A DNA stretch of 64,000 nucleotides from Symbiodinium natans. Its lineage: Eukaryota; Sar; Dinophyceae; Suessiales; Symbiodiniaceae. Below, one piece after another: positions 44,478 through 53,503 of the stretch (positions are counted from its first letter, which is position 1; the number at the start of each line of letters is the position of its first letter). The stretch is from contig CAJNDS010002374.1 in assembly GCA_905221605.1 (NCBI GenBank), positions 248,001-312,000 on the forward strand. Reading direction: 5' to 3'. Below the pieces are notes generated by a model. It ran no database searches and had not been told where the DNA came from. It saw only the letters and a program-made list of their open reading frames with translations. A program made the translations under genes and the position numbers.

Positions 44478-44846
44478 TTTAACTGCTACTGTCCTTGTTT
44501 TTGGTTTTGGTTTAATCGGTTTATCCTCTGTTTTACCATTACATTTATGTGAGTATCTTAATGTTTTTAGCGTCATCTCTGCTTGACATCCTTCACATTT
44601 GACCTTTTTATTTTTCATCCTATCTGTTTTGTTTTTAAATTGCTCGTCTTCTTTGGGCTCTTCTTTTGGTGTTTCTTCTGGTGCTTCTGCCTTAACCTCT
44701 TCTGGTTTAGCTTCTTCAACTTTTTCAGGGACTTCTTCATTATTGTTTTTGGGCTCTTCTTCAATAACTGTTTCAGGAGCTTCTGACATATATAATATTC
44801 TATATTTTTTCTATTTTTTAAGTAAATAGAAATAATATAGATAATT

Positions 44847-45392
44847 TTAAGAATTATTGATAGGTTCTTGTTGTTTCATCTGATTTAAATAGTTTTGGTG
44901 CTTTGGTGTTTTTAGGTGTCCTGGCATTGAATTTTTTTTTATCAGACAACCACATTCACAGGTAGTTTGCTCTTTGCGTCTCTCGCTTGATTGTAGCCAT
45001 TTCTCTTTGTTGTTCTGATAATATTGGTGTTTATTTTGCGATTGCCTTTCCTTATTCTCTTCATTCCATTGACTTTTGCTTCTACCTGCTACACATCTAT
45101 TGACACATTCATTTCTTTGAATGTAGTATCCCTCTCTTGCCTCTAATTCTGCCTTATCTTTACAGGGGTATTTCTCTATCTCTTCAATTTTGATATTATC
45201 AACACCAAATTCATCAAACATATCAAAAACAGTCATTTTTATAGTGCGTTTGCCAGAGCACCACATCTTATAAGAATAGCGGTGTTTTGCTATTCTGTTT
45301 GAAAGATTTTCAATTGTAGAACCAATGTAGCATTTGTTGTAGCCTACATCAACAAGTTTATAAATCTTACCCTTCATATACTTATTATCCAT
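44847..45392 (-). CDS. GIY-YIG endonuclease with C-terminal zinc motif (181 aa)
   Basis: GIY-YIG nuclease domain at the N-terminus: GKIYKL (about residue 6) and CYIGST (about 20), then the conserved helix with LSNRIAKHR. A Lys/Gln/Asn-rich linker follows, then a C-terminal zinc-type motif CECGC...H...KHQ. Family members cut DNA and often act as homing or repair enzymes. It is closely related to the copy at 54708-55328. Intact frame, ATG to TAA. Its upstream has ATAAAG, a weak variant of the TTAAAG motif, at 22 nt. Confidence 0.88.
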   Translation of the reverse strand: MDNKYMKGKIYKLVDVGYNKCYIGSTIENLSNRIAKHRYSYKMWCSGKRTIKMTVFDMFDEFGVDNIKIEEIEKYPCKDKAELEAREGYYIQRNECVNRCVAGRSKSQWNEENKERQSQNKHQYYQNNKEKWLQSSERRKEQTTCECGCLIKKNSMPGHLKTPKHQNYLNQMKQQEPINNS

Positions 45393-45428
45393 AATATAAT
45401 ATATCCTTTTTCATCTTTATATGTCTTT

Positions 45429-46265
45429 TCACCCTCTGAAAAATGTTATTGTGAAACTTACATCTACATTGTTTAAATCTATTACTTGATTTAAATGGTC
45501 TGTCAATCTCCAATTCGTTCTACGAAGCAATTTGTTAGAACAGTCTATATAATCTTCGGCGCTTAATTCAGTGTCGTTAATAATACCTAAATAGGGAACA
45601 TTAACGGGAACTTTTTTAACTATGCTTGAATTACCTGCCACTGTTAATTGGTTGTAGTTGCTAATTTCATTACAATGTATGTATATGTTTTTTGCTGGTG
45701 TTAAATCTACAAAATTTGTTGTGTAAGGTGCTACATTCGTATAAGCATCAGCTGCTGGTGTTGTGTTACCTATAACTCTATTCATAGAGTTGAGACCGTT
45801 GATATTGACAGGGTCACTAAAACTACCAGCTAATGGTGCTATTTCACCATCGGTTAGAACAACAAAAATAACAGTGGACTAATTAGATGAGAAAGTATAT
45901 TTGTTGGTTGAGGTGTTATAATGTATTGAATAAGTATTCGGACGGTCGTTAGTATTTACTAAAAGGTTAAGTGCTATTTGAATTGTTTGTGCTAAATCAA
46001 CTGATGTATAATTGCCTTCTGGAATTGTTATTTTCCGATAAGTTATACCTGCTATGACACCTGGGGGTATAACCTGATGCATAAAATATAAATTATTATT
46101 TGTGCTGTTTATTGAGTACCACGAATGAGGAATGCTGACCTCATGTATTTGACATAGCATATTGTCTTCAAGTTGAACTGTTTCAGGTAAATCAATGGTA
46201 AAATTAGATGAAGTGCCACTTACTTTATAATGACTATCAGTATATACCTTTTTGAACTTTAGCAT
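45429..46265 (-). pseudogene. Minor capsid (penton) protein, interrupted by in-frame TAG
   Basis: The first part (46265 to 45882, 128 codons) reads LKFKKVYTDSHYKVSGTSSN..., with VSIPHSWYSINSTNNNLYF and ITIPEGNYTSVDLAQTIQ. This is the IPxxWYxI...NN...IPxGNYT pattern typical of single-jelly-roll pentons of Polintons and related viruses. A TAG at 45879-45881 stops it. The same frame stays open for another 150 codons to a TGA at 45429, so one point change explains the break. The gene lies between the GIY-YIG gene and a 40-bp divergent promoter region shared with the lipase. Confidence 0.82.
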
Positions 46266-46305
46266 TATTAATTAGTTGATAAAATAATTTATAAATTACC
46301 TTATA
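46266..46305. promoter_or_regulatory. Divergent promoter region, penton and lipase genes
   Basis: 40 bp of AT-rich DNA between two outward-facing start codons. It must contain both core promoters. No TTAAAG is present. Confidence 0.5.
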
Positions 46306-46950
46306 ATGCCTAAACATAAAAGAAGAAATGAGAGAATACTATATGAGCCACCGATTACAAGAAGCAAATTACATAATGAAGTTAGGGACGAGTTAGCCGG
46401 AACTGAAACATTCCTCACAGACACACAAGGACTTAAATTAGCATATGAAAATCCTGACGGAATATATCAAAATGGTTCTATTTTATATATAGCAGGAACT
46501 AAAGACCCCATTGATTTTTGGGACGATGTAAAGTTGCCATTCTATCAGACAAGGAACACCAAACGATACAAAGATGTTGATAAATTCATTAAAGACGGTG
46601 CTATTGAAATTGATGGTAAGAAGCATTACGGTATTTCGGACGTTATTTCACATTCATTAGGGTCGGCGATAAGCGCCCAAATAAATAATGATTATGGTAA
46701 TATCTTTCGTTCAAGGTCTTATGGTTCGCCTTTTGTTTCAAACCAGCGCCCAGAAGATGTAAAAACAAACCTTCGTTTGAGAAAAGCAGGAGACCCTGTG
46801 TCAATGTTTGATAGAGGAAGCATTACAATAAATAAAGGAACATTAGACCCTTTACAAAATCATTCATATCAAGACATAGGCAATGTCAGTAATAAAGCAG
46901 GGAATTTACCTATAACACGAGAAGAATTTATGGAACAATTTGAAACATAA
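46306..46950 (+). CDS. Class 3 lipase-like protein (214 aa)
   Basis: Alpha/beta-hydrolase of the lipase class 3 type. LYIAGTKDPIDFWDDVKLPF (residues 60-79) corresponds to the FRGT...DW..D block. ISHSLGSA (114-121) holds the nucleophile Ser117. SYGSPFV follows, then GDPVS (Asp163) and NHSY (His186), so the Ser-Asp-His triad is complete. No signal peptide or membrane segment. In non-enveloped viruses such enzymes can help particles breach endosomal membranes. That role here is inference, supported by its place beside the capsid genes. ATG at 46306, TAA stop. Confidence 0.78.
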   Translation: MPKHKRRNERILYEPPITRSKLHNEVRDELAGTETFLTDTQGLKLAYENPDGIYQNGSILYIAGTKDPIDFWDDVKLPFYQTRNTKRYKDVDKFIKDGAIEIDGKKHYGISDVISHSLGSAISAQINNDYGNIFRSRSYGSPFVSNQRPEDVKTNLRLRKAGDPVSMFDRGSITINKGTLDPLQNHSYQDIGNVSNKAGNLPITREEFMEQFET

Positions 46951-46956
46951 TTAAAG
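46951..46956 (+). promoter_or_regulatory. TTAAAG motif upstream of GIY-YIG gene
   Basis: TTAAAGAAAAGA, 30 nt before the ATG at 46987, directly after the lipase stop codon. Confidence 0.5.
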
Positions 46957-46986
46957 AAAAGACAGTATAATAAAGTATTATACAGT

Positions 46987-47739
46987 ATGAAATATCAAGA
47001 TGGTAAAATTTATAAGATATTAAACAGTGAAACCGATGATGTTTATGTTGGTTCAACAACACAAAAACTGTCTAAACGAATGACAAACCATAGAACAAAA
47101 CTTAAATCTGGTAGAATATTAAAATTATATGAAAAAATGCGTGAAATAGGAGAGGAAAAATTTTATATTGAACTTATTGAAGAATACCCTTGCCAAAACT
47201 CGGAACAATTGCTGAAGCGGGAGGCTGAATGGATGAGAAAAATTGGAACACTTAATGAAAATGTCGCAGGAAGAACAAAGCAAGATTATAACGACGAGAA
47301 CCGAGAAAATAGAAATCATAAGGCAAAGGAGTATTATCAAGAAAACAAAGAACAAATACTACAACGACAAAGAGAACATTATAAAGAACATCAAGAACGG
47401 ATTAATGAGCGACATAGAAAATACAACGAAGAACATAAGGAAGAAATTAAAGCGTATCGTGACGCAAGAAAAGAAGAGAAAACAGAATACAACAAGTCAT
47501 ACTACAAAGGGAATAAGGAACAATCATACCAGAAGCATAAAGAGTGGGTGGCACAGAACAAGGTTAAGATAGTTTGCGAAATTTGTAATCGTGAATACCC
47601 TAAATATGACAAAGCCCACCATATACAAAGAAAGTATCATTTAGATGCTTTAAATAATCTAAATAATAGTAATAATGTATCATTACAAAGCGACAACATA
47701 CGAACAAATGGAGAAGAAACCAAAGGAGAAGAAGTTTAA
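46987..47739 (+). CDS. GIY-YIG endonuclease with long helix and zinc tail (250 aa)
   Basis: GKIYKI (about residue 6) and VYVGST (about 20) give the GIY-YIG core, followed by LSKRMTNHR. The central region (about 100-190) is an Arg/Glu/Lys-rich extended helix with repeated YxxNKEQ-like segments. The C-terminal zinc motif is CEICNREYPKYDKAHH...KYH. Complete frame with TAA stop. It is inserted among structural genes, which fits homing-endonuclease mobility within Polinton genomes (inference). Confidence 0.87.
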   Translation: MKYQDGKIYKILNSETDDVYVGSTTQKLSKRMTNHRTKLKSGRILKLYEKMREIGEEKFYIELIEEYPCQNSEQLLKREAEWMRKIGTLNENVAGRTKQDYNDENRENRNHKAKEYYQENKEQILQRQREHYKEHQERINERHRKYNEEHKEEIKAYRDARKEEKTEYNKSYYKGNKEQSYQKHKEWVAQNKVKIVCEICNREYPKYDKAHHIQRKYHLDALNNLNNSNNVSLQSDNIRTNGEETKGEEV

Positions 47740-47869
47740 ACAAAATGCTTATGAAGAGATACGAAAATTAGTAGAAGATAATGAAGGAAATGATATAGTT
47801 AAAGAGGTGAAAGGTAAGAAGAAAAACAATACTAAAGAAAATTCATATAATTTTAAATTATTTGATTAA
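47708..47869 (+). CDS. Small basic protein (53 aa), overlapping the GIY-YIG 3' end
   Basis: ATG at 47708, or an in-frame ATG at 47675 for 64 aa. Lys/Glu-rich (MEKKPKEKKFKQNAYEEIRK), ends FKLFD then TAA. It overlaps the preceding gene in another frame. It ends in a perfect hairpin. Unknown function. The overlap suggests the nuclease gene may have been inserted over its 5' region. Confidence 0.5.
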   Translation: MEKKPKEKKFKQNAYEEIRKLVEDNEGNDIVKEVKGKKKNNTKENSYNFKLFD

Positions 47870-47893
47870 ATATAATTTAACAATTATATTTAA
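47866..47893. terminator. AT-rich hairpin, 12-bp perfect stem
   Basis: TTAAATATAATT pairs with AATTATATTTAA across a 4-nt loop. It covers the stop of the small gene and lies upstream of the capsid gene. Confidence 0.6.
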
Positions 47894-47925
47894 GTAAATT
47901 TTTTCTATACTAATTTATATAAGAG

Positions 47926-49359
47926 ATGGAGACGTTCAGTCCAGAAGATATTCTCATTGACAACCTCTCATTTAAATTAAACAAAGGTTCAAGTTATATT
48001 ACTGATAGAAGAAGTGTTACATTTTGGCCTTCTGGTTCAAATATCTATAAACCTACAAGCGGTAACCGTGTATTGAAATTTTCATTAAACGCTGAAGATA
48101 ATGCTTGGTTAGACCCCCAAAGTGTAAGAATATTTTTTACATTACAAAACCTTGACCCTGGAACATTTAATAACAAACTCCGTCCTTTATCACCGCCTTA
48201 TTGTTTTTTCCGAAGAATGCGAATTATTGCTGGTAATCAAGTTGTAGAAGATTTTGATAATTATAACCGTGTTCATCATATGTTTTCTAAGATGATGTCG
48301 CAAGGGGCACGAAAAGACGAAGCAAATGAAGGTTTCGGATATAGATATGATGATGAAATTAAAACTCTCGTTAATGACAATGATACAAGATTAAAGTATG
48401 AAGTAAATGGTTTAACTTGTCAAGGCTTTAAGGATAAAATGATTGTTGGTTTCAAGCCTCTATGTGGTTTATTCAGTCAATTTAAATATTTACCTTTAAA
48501 GTATATGGGAAATTTAACAATTGAGTTAGAATTGGTGACTAATGCTACTGATTGTGTAATTGATCCTGAAGATGTTACAACGGCGGACGCTGTAGGAAAT
48601 AGGTTTGTAACTGATGTTAATCCTGCCACAGAAGCAGACGCTGAATTTAGAAATACAAGCGTTGGTTGGGAAATTAATAATGCTCGTGTTGTTTGTGATG
48701 TCTGCACCCTTGATAATAATTTAAATAATGAATATGTCAAACATCTTTTAGAAGGAAAAGGTCTACCCATTACTTATACTACTTATATTACTCAATCTCA
48801 ATCAGTAAAAGGCACAACTGATATTAATGTTCAAGTCATCCGTTCAGTATCAAAATTAGTTGCATCATTCATTACATTTTACAAAGAAGGAGACCCAAGT
48901 ACCGGTTATGAATACTGTGACAAAGAATTTTGTCGTTTCTATCACCCACAACAACAATCAGACGAACAAACTGAAGGAATTTATGATAATAATTTTGATT
49001 TACAAATGCAAATACAACTGGGTTCTAAACTATATGCAGAGTATCCGATTTCATCACTTCAAGAATGCTATTATCACCTAAGAAAGGCATTAAATCTTCC
49101 AATGTTTCATCAACATTCATTGTCAATTGATTTCAGACAATATCGTGACCGTCAATTTGTATTTGCCTTTTCTTTTGAAAAAGTGCCAGACAGTTCATAT
49201 ACAGGAATTAATACACGCGCCGGACAACAGATGTTAGTAAAAGTTAAACCTGCAAATGCTTCAATAACAACTACAGCTATGCCTGACAATATTTATATTA
49301 CTCTATTATCGGAGCAGGTGCTTGAAATAAAAGACCTTGGTTTAAAGGTGTATGATTAA
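47926..49359 (+). CDS. Major capsid protein, double jelly-roll (477 aa)
   Basis: Main shell protein forming trimeric pseudo-hexameric capsomers. The N-terminus METFSPEDILIDNLSFKL, with RRSVTFWPSGSNIYKP and FSLNAEDNAWLDPQSV, then CFFRRMRIIAGNQVVEDF, matches the pattern of Polinton, Polinton-like virus and NCLDV-related capsid proteins. The C-terminal jelly roll includes SIDFRQYRDRQFVFAFSFEK. Length is in the usual 450-650 range. No internal stop or frameshift. ATG at 47926, TAA stop. AT-rich upstream DNA lacks TTAAAG, unlike the replication genes. Family call rests on pattern and context, not on a search. Confidence 0.87.
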   Translation: METFSPEDILIDNLSFKLNKGSSYITDRRSVTFWPSGSNIYKPTSGNRVLKFSLNAEDNAWLDPQSVRIFFTLQNLDPGTFNNKLRPLSPPYCFFRRMRIIAGNQVVEDFDNYNRVHHMFSKMMSQGARKDEANEGFGYRYDDEIKTLVNDNDTRLKYEVNGLTCQGFKDKMIVGFKPLCGLFSQFKYLPLKYMGNLTIELELVTNATDCVIDPEDVTTADAVGNRFVTDVNPATEADAEFRNTSVGWEINNARVVCDVCTLDNNLNNEYVKHLLEGKGLPITYTTYITQSQSVKGTTDINVQVIRSVSKLVASFITFYKEGDPSTGYEYCDKEFCRFYHPQQQSDEQTEGIYDNNFDLQMQIQLGSKLYAEYPISSLQECYYHLRKALNLPMFHQHSLSIDFRQYRDRQFVFAFSFEKVPDSSYTGINTRAGQQMLVKVKPANASITTTAMPDNIYITLLSEQVLEIKDLGLKVYD

Positions 49360-49372
49360 AAAAGAATGAAAT

Positions 49373-49408
49373 AATATTAATAAAATAAATATCTATTTTA
49401 TTAATATT
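49373..49408. terminator. AT-rich hairpin, 15-bp perfect stem
   Basis: AATATTAATAAAATA pairs with 49394-49408 across a 6-nt loop, between capsid and fibre genes and 5 nt before the fibre ATG. Confidence 0.65.
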
Positions 49409-49413
49409 AAGGA

Positions 49414-51765
49414 ATGCCTTTGACACTCAATAATACAAACACATTAACAGCAGATTATATTGTTGTAAGTGGAACAGATTTAAGCGACCTATACGCAACA
49501 AAAACAGAATTAGGAGACATCAACACGGCAAACTCTTCAAACATAGCAACAAACACAGCAGACATAGCAGTTTTAAACACAAAGCAACTACAAAACTTTC
49601 AGAATATTAGTTCTTTAACACATTTATTAGACACTGAATATCAAACAAATGCCACCTTAACGAGCACATTTTACAATAAAACAGAAATAGACACGACATT
49701 TACTAATTATTACACACAAACTCAAATAGAGACAAATTTATCAACAAATTACCAGACCAACACACAATTAGGAACAAATTATTATAATAAAACCGAGGTA
49801 GATGCCTTAGTAGGTGGCGGTGGTGGCTACACAGATACAGAAATTGATAATTTACTTGCTTTACGAGTTCCAGTAAGTGATTTTACCAATAGATTTAGCG
49901 CCAATCCTATTATTGATTGTTCCGCCCCTACCGTTATTCATAGCGGATTAACATTAAATAATTCAACTATTAATATTTCACCAGTAGCGGGATTATTATT
50001 TAGTAATCAAACAGGAGGAGGAGACAAAGTGTTAGCAGAATTTAAGAACGCTACGAGTTATATAACTTTACAAGGTGATAAGATATTTTGTAATAACACA
50101 TCAGACGATGCTATAAAACAATTAGACTTAACTAATAATAACGCAGGGTATAAAATGAGCGGTAAGATAGAAACACCAACAGGTGGGTTAGTTGTAGAAA
50201 ATACAGCAGATGCTAATTTATCATTTTCCGTTAGAAATACTGATAATTATATTACTTTTAATAACGATAATATTGATTGTTATAATTCAGTTGGCGATAC
50301 AGGTAGAATATTGAATTTAAATAATAATGCCGACCAGTATGTTAAAACACATTCGTTATTAGTAGATACAGGAGCAAATACATTAACAGGTGGATATACA
50401 TTAGATGTTGTAGATAGTGCTATTGTTAGACAAAATTTAAAAGTGGATGGTAATTTAGACTTATCAAATGATTTAAACTTTTATGGTGAAAATTATAATA
50501 TTTCTAATAATTCAGGACTTACATTTTATAAAGATACAACGGATGCTTCTAATGTTATGTGCGTGAAAAACGCACAAGGGTATTTGAAATTTATTTCGTT
50601 CGGTATTAATGCTTATAACACAAGCAATGACAGTTCTTCATTACTTTTATTAAATACTGCTAATGGCAACGGTGTATATTGTTTAAGTTTAGGTATTGGA
50701 GTTATTCAAGGTTCAAACAAACTAAATGTATCGGGTGGGAATAGTAATTTTGGTGGGACAGCATCGTTTCAAAGCACATCAACATTTAATAGCGATATTT
50801 ATGTAAATAATTCAGGTAGAATATTTCAAAGAGCGGACGCTAATAATTCATTAAATATAAGATCAACAGAAGAGATTAATTTTTCATTACAACCTAGAAC
50901 AGCCGACCCGACAACTGCTACTATTGCTTTGCAATTAAACGACACTAACGGAATTACATTAAACAGAGCAGTTACAAATAATTTAACTTTTAATAGTATT
51001 GGTAATATTGTTGGTGAGGCAGATGTTGTTAGTTGGGGACGTTTTATGTTTCAGAACAGTAGTGAATTAAAAGAAGTATTGGACACTCAATATAAATTAT
51101 ATATCAGAAATGGTGATACATTAGGAGAAATGAATTTAACAATAGGCTTGGAAAGTAGCACACCGGAAATACAATTAACTGATGGTAAAGTTACATTAGT
51201 CGGACAACTGGAAATTACAAATACTGATGTGTCAGGACAGCAAAGAGTATTAATTAATAACCCAGATGATGATGGATTTATTAGATTGAGTAATAATAAT
51301 TTGTCAAGATTAGATGCTACAAATACAGGAGTTGATGTATATGGTTTCTTTACTACAACGAATAACGCAGATATTGGAGGAAATTTAACATGTGTAGCCT
51401 TAACTGAAACATCAGACGCTAAATTGAAAGAGAACATTAAGGAGGTAAATACAAAGGAATGTTATAAGGCAGTTAAATATATTAAGCCTAAAACATATAA
51501 TTTCATCAAAGATGAAAGCAAAAAAAGTCATATTGGATTTGTAGCAGACGATATAAAAGATGCTAAAATGCCTCCTGAATGGGACAACATCATATATTAT
51601 AATGATGATGGTATGAAATTATTAGCATATAATAAAACAGCAGTCGTATTATGGGGTTGTGTGCAAGAATTACAAAAAGAAGTTGAAGATTTAAAGAAGG
51701 AAGTTAAGAAGTTAAAAGGAGAAGCTTCACCAAAGGCAAAGACAAAGCCAAAAACAAAAGCATAA
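49414..51765 (+). CDS. Trimeric fibre protein with C-terminal peptidase S74 chaperone (783 aa)
   Basis: The N-terminal 150 residues hold repeated YNKTEID/YNKTEVD and YQTNT units, like trimeric phage-type fibre shafts, then a Gly run near 138-142. The middle is Asn/Thr/Ser-rich beta repeats. The C-terminus from about residue 666 (TSDAKLKENI...SHIGFVADDI) is the intramolecular chaperone of endosialidase/fibre type. Ser667 in the SD motif is the expected self-cleavage nucleophile. A final coiled coil (VQELQKEVEDLKKEVKKLK) and a Lys/Pro tail close it. It likely trimerises and forms a host-attachment spike. ATG at 49414, TAA stop. Confidence 0.88.
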   Translation: MPLTLNNTNTLTADYIVVSGTDLSDLYATKTELGDINTANSSNIATNTADIAVLNTKQLQNFQNISSLTHLLDTEYQTNATLTSTFYNKTEIDTTFTNYYTQTQIETNLSTNYQTNTQLGTNYYNKTEVDALVGGGGGYTDTEIDNLLALRVPVSDFTNRFSANPIIDCSAPTVIHSGLTLNNSTINISPVAGLLFSNQTGGGDKVLAEFKNATSYITLQGDKIFCNNTSDDAIKQLDLTNNNAGYKMSGKIETPTGGLVVENTADANLSFSVRNTDNYITFNNDNIDCYNSVGDTGRILNLNNNADQYVKTHSLLVDTGANTLTGGYTLDVVDSAIVRQNLKVDGNLDLSNDLNFYGENYNISNNSGLTFYKDTTDASNVMCVKNAQGYLKFISFGINAYNTSNDSSSLLLLNTANGNGVYCLSLGIGVIQGSNKLNVSGGNSNFGGTASFQSTSTFNSDIYVNNSGRIFQRADANNSLNIRSTEEINFSLQPRTADPTTATIALQLNDTNGITLNRAVTNNLTFNSIGNIVGEADVVSWGRFMFQNSSELKEVLDTQYKLYIRNGDTLGEMNLTIGLESSTPEIQLTDGKVTLVGQLEITNTDVSGQQRVLINNPDDDGFIRLSNNNLSRLDATNTGVDVYGFFTTTNNADIGGNLTCVALTETSDAKLKENIKEVNTKECYKAVKYIKPKTYNFIKDESKKSHIGFVADDIKDAKMPPEWDNIIYYNDDGMKLLAYNKTAVVLWGCVQELQKEVEDLKKEVKKLKGEASPKAKTKPKTKA

Positions 51766-51789
51766 AATTAAGTTCTAAAATAATATATA

Positions 51790-51999
51790 ATGCCTAATCT
51801 TGATGAAACAATTGAGAAGAAATTAGACGAGCAACTACAAAAGATAAAGGGAGACTTAATAATTTTTAACACAATTCAAGAATTAACTGAGAAGATACAA
51901 AAGTTAGAGGGCGAGATAGAAAAGTTAAAGAGCAAAAGCAAATGTAGCAACAGTGGCAAGTGTATGCCATGTAATTTATGTTCGTTCAGTCTGTTCTGA
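51790..51999 (+). CDS. Small coiled-coil protein with Cys cluster (69 aa)
   Basis: Residues 5-45 are a heptad-like coiled coil (IEKKLDEQLQKIKGDLIIF, LEGEIEKLKSK). The end has CSNSGKCMPCNLCSF, a possible metal site. It follows the fibre gene by 24 bp on the same strand and ends in TGA at a hairpin. It could be a fibre-associated or structural accessory protein. No family recognised. Confidence 0.65.
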   Translation: MPNLDETIEKKLDEQLQKIKGDLIIFNTIQELTEKIQKLEGEIEKLKSKSKCSNSGKCMPCNLCSFSLF

Positions 52000-52031
52000 T
52001 TAATAATATTATGATTATATAATATTATTAA
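52000..52031. terminator. Bidirectional AT-rich hairpin, 13-bp perfect stem
   Basis: TTAATAATATTAT pairs with 52019-52031 across a 6-nt loop, at the meeting point of two convergent genes, overlapping or touching both stop codons. Confidence 0.7.
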
Positions 52032-52627
52032 TCTTCTCGTTCTAACGACTTTAAATATTCTTGGTGTTTGTTGCTTCGCATATGTTCTTGCTTATGACAG
52101 TTTGTATATCTACCACCACATTCACACTCAAATTTCAACCCTTTTTGTATTTTCAGGTAGTCCTTGTTTATTTCACGATATGTTCTACTTATTTCTTGTC
52201 TGTGCTCCTTCTTATTTTCGCGATATGCTTTGTCATATTCTTTCTTTTCTTCTTTATGAGTTTCCCTAAACTCTCTGCCTACTTTATCTGCTTCCTCTTT
52301 GCTTCTGAAGGCACGTACCATATTTAAATCTGCTTGTAATTGTTCAGTAATTTCTCGTTCCCTTCTTCTGGCTTCTAATGAATTAGCGACGCCTTCAGTG
52401 CTTATTAATAACATATCCCAATTATCCCATCCTCCATTTTCTCTAATTCGTTTATATAGTTCAAGGTTGTGATGCTTCAAGTTAGGATTATTACAGGCTT
52501 GTTTGTGTGAATGCTTCCTTTTTGTAAAATCTGTTGTATGACCAACATAAGTATGACTGATGGATAAATCTTTACATACGATTTTGTAAAAATGAGTTTT
52601 GCCATAATCTATTGCTTTCCGTGGCAT
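52028..52627 (-). CDS. GIY-YIG endonuclease, divergent, with zinc tail (199 aa)
   Basis: HFYKIV and TYVGHT form the GIY-YIG core. LEARRREREITEQL carries the later conserved helix. A Lys/Glu-rich linker leads to CECGGRY...HKQEH...NKH, the same type of C-terminal zinc motif as the other three copies. ATG at 52625-52627, with TTAAAG 30 nt upstream. TAA stop. Intact. Confidence 0.85.
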   Translation of the reverse strand: MPRKAIDYGKTHFYKIVCKDLSISHTYVGHTTDFTKRKHSHKQACNNPNLKHHNLELYKRIRENGGWDNWDMLLISTEGVANSLEARRREREITEQLQADLNMVRAFRSKEEADKVGREFRETHKEEKKEYDKAYRENKKEHRQEISRTYREINKDYLKIQKGLKFECECGGRYTNCHKQEHMRSNKHQEYLKSLERED

Positions 52628-52657
52628 TGTACTATAATATCTTATAAAATGCTATTT

Positions 52658-52663
52658 CTTTAA
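52658..52663 (-). promoter_or_regulatory. TTAAAG motif upstream of GIY-YIG gene
   Basis: Minus-strand TTAAAG, 30 nt before the ATG at 52627, overlapping the stop region of the ATPase gene. Confidence 0.45.
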
Positions 52664-53463
52664 ATGTCTTCATCATCAATCACTAATTTAGCATCAAACC
52701 TTTTGTAAAACATATCATTCACATCTGTCTTCATCAAATTTACATATAAAAAACTGTATGGTTCTTCTGTGGCAAGGTTATATATTTCAAGCAATAACCG
52801 TTTTGCTTCTGTTAAGTTTTTAGTATCTGCTACGGTTGATTTTTTAATTAACACGGCGCTTAACTCTTCAACCATTGTCTCTATTTCTTTGTAGTTTCTT
52901 AACCTGAAGAAGAATAACTGACGACTATTAACACGAATGATAGGACTTAACGCGTTAAACTTTTGCGTGGCAGTTATTATATTGCAACCTTTATGTCTCC
53001 CTCTCACATACAGCTGATTTAGAAGAGGTGAGTTTCTTGAGAAAGCCTTACTGTCGGCAAAGTCATCAACAATAATGAGTATTGAAAATAGTTTCCTGTG
53101 GTTGTTCTTCTTCTGATATTCTATTTCTTTGTGCTGTTGCTTTATGACCTTCTCTAATTCTTCTGGTATGTATTCATCAAAGAGACACTTCTCTTTTTCC
53201 AAATCAACCTTCAGCTCGTCTTGAATGTATTTTTTAACAGGTAACCAATTACTATCAACCGAGATTGAAGGAGACCAGATATATATCCTTTCAAAGACGT
53301 CTCTATAAATATCTAGTATCATTGACTGTAATAATATTCCTTTTCCAGAACCGCTAGGACCTGTTATTATTTGTGAAAAAGGTAATCTAGGAGCTACTTC
53401 GTATTTAGACTGTTTGAAGTCGTATTCCTTGACATTGATAGGTTTAACTATGGGAGTAATCAT
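52660..53463 (-). CDS. A32/FtsK-HerA-type DNA packaging ATPase (267 aa)
   Basis: Packages genome into the capsid using ATP. Walker A GPSGSGKG at residues 35-42 within FSQIITGPSGSGKGILLQS. Walker B LIIVDDFAD at about 129-136. A later INxxTQKF-like sensor region reads IITATQKFNALSPIIRVNSR. Length and motifs match Polinton and poxvirus A32-like ATPases. Intact ATG (53461-53463) to TAA. It is divergently transcribed from a small gene across 40 bp. Confidence 0.9.
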   Translation of the reverse strand: MITPIVKPINVKEYDFKQSKYEVAPRLPFSQIITGPSGSGKGILLQSMILDIYRDVFERIYIWSPSISVDSNWLPVKKYIQDELKVDLEKEKCLFDEYIPEELEKVIKQQHKEIEYQKKNNHRKLFSILIIVDDFADSKAFSRNSPLLNQLYVRGRHKGCNIITATQKFNALSPIIRVNSRQLFFFRLRNYKEIETMVEELSAVLIKKSTVADTKNLTEAKRLLLEIYNLATEEPYSFLYVNLMKTDVNDMFYKRFDAKLVIDDEDI

Positions 53464-53503
53464 TATTATAAATACATAGAGATTATTATATCGTTATTAA
53501 TAT
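53464..53503. promoter_or_regulatory. Divergent promoter region, ATPase and 46-aa gene
   Basis: 40 bp of AT-rich DNA between opposed start codons, the same length as the penton/lipase divergent region. Confidence 0.45.

Larger units (their letters stand above)
43912..44789 (-). pseudogene. Cys-motif acidic protein, disrupted by insertion and frameshift
   Basis: The N-terminal part (44789 to about 44477) is Glu/Pro/Lys-rich, then carries VKCEGCQAEMTLKTLRYSHK, a CxxC...HxC zinc-like motif, then Pro/Lys-rich sequence. At 44477 it is interrupted by 302 bp of GC-rich DNA. The same frame resumes at 44161 (ENQVIKTIPPTKVK) but meets a stop after a homopolymer-type frameshift near 44060. The other frame continues RMEEAPRQLTARELLEASYN to a TAA at 43912. 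A former single gene of about 190 codons fits all pieces. Confidence 0.8.

Noticed and set aside
44331-44480. Basic C-terminal tail of the 44789 gene reading into the GT repeat
   Set aside because: This part is translated from the inserted GC-rich element. The original continuation lies beyond the insertion.
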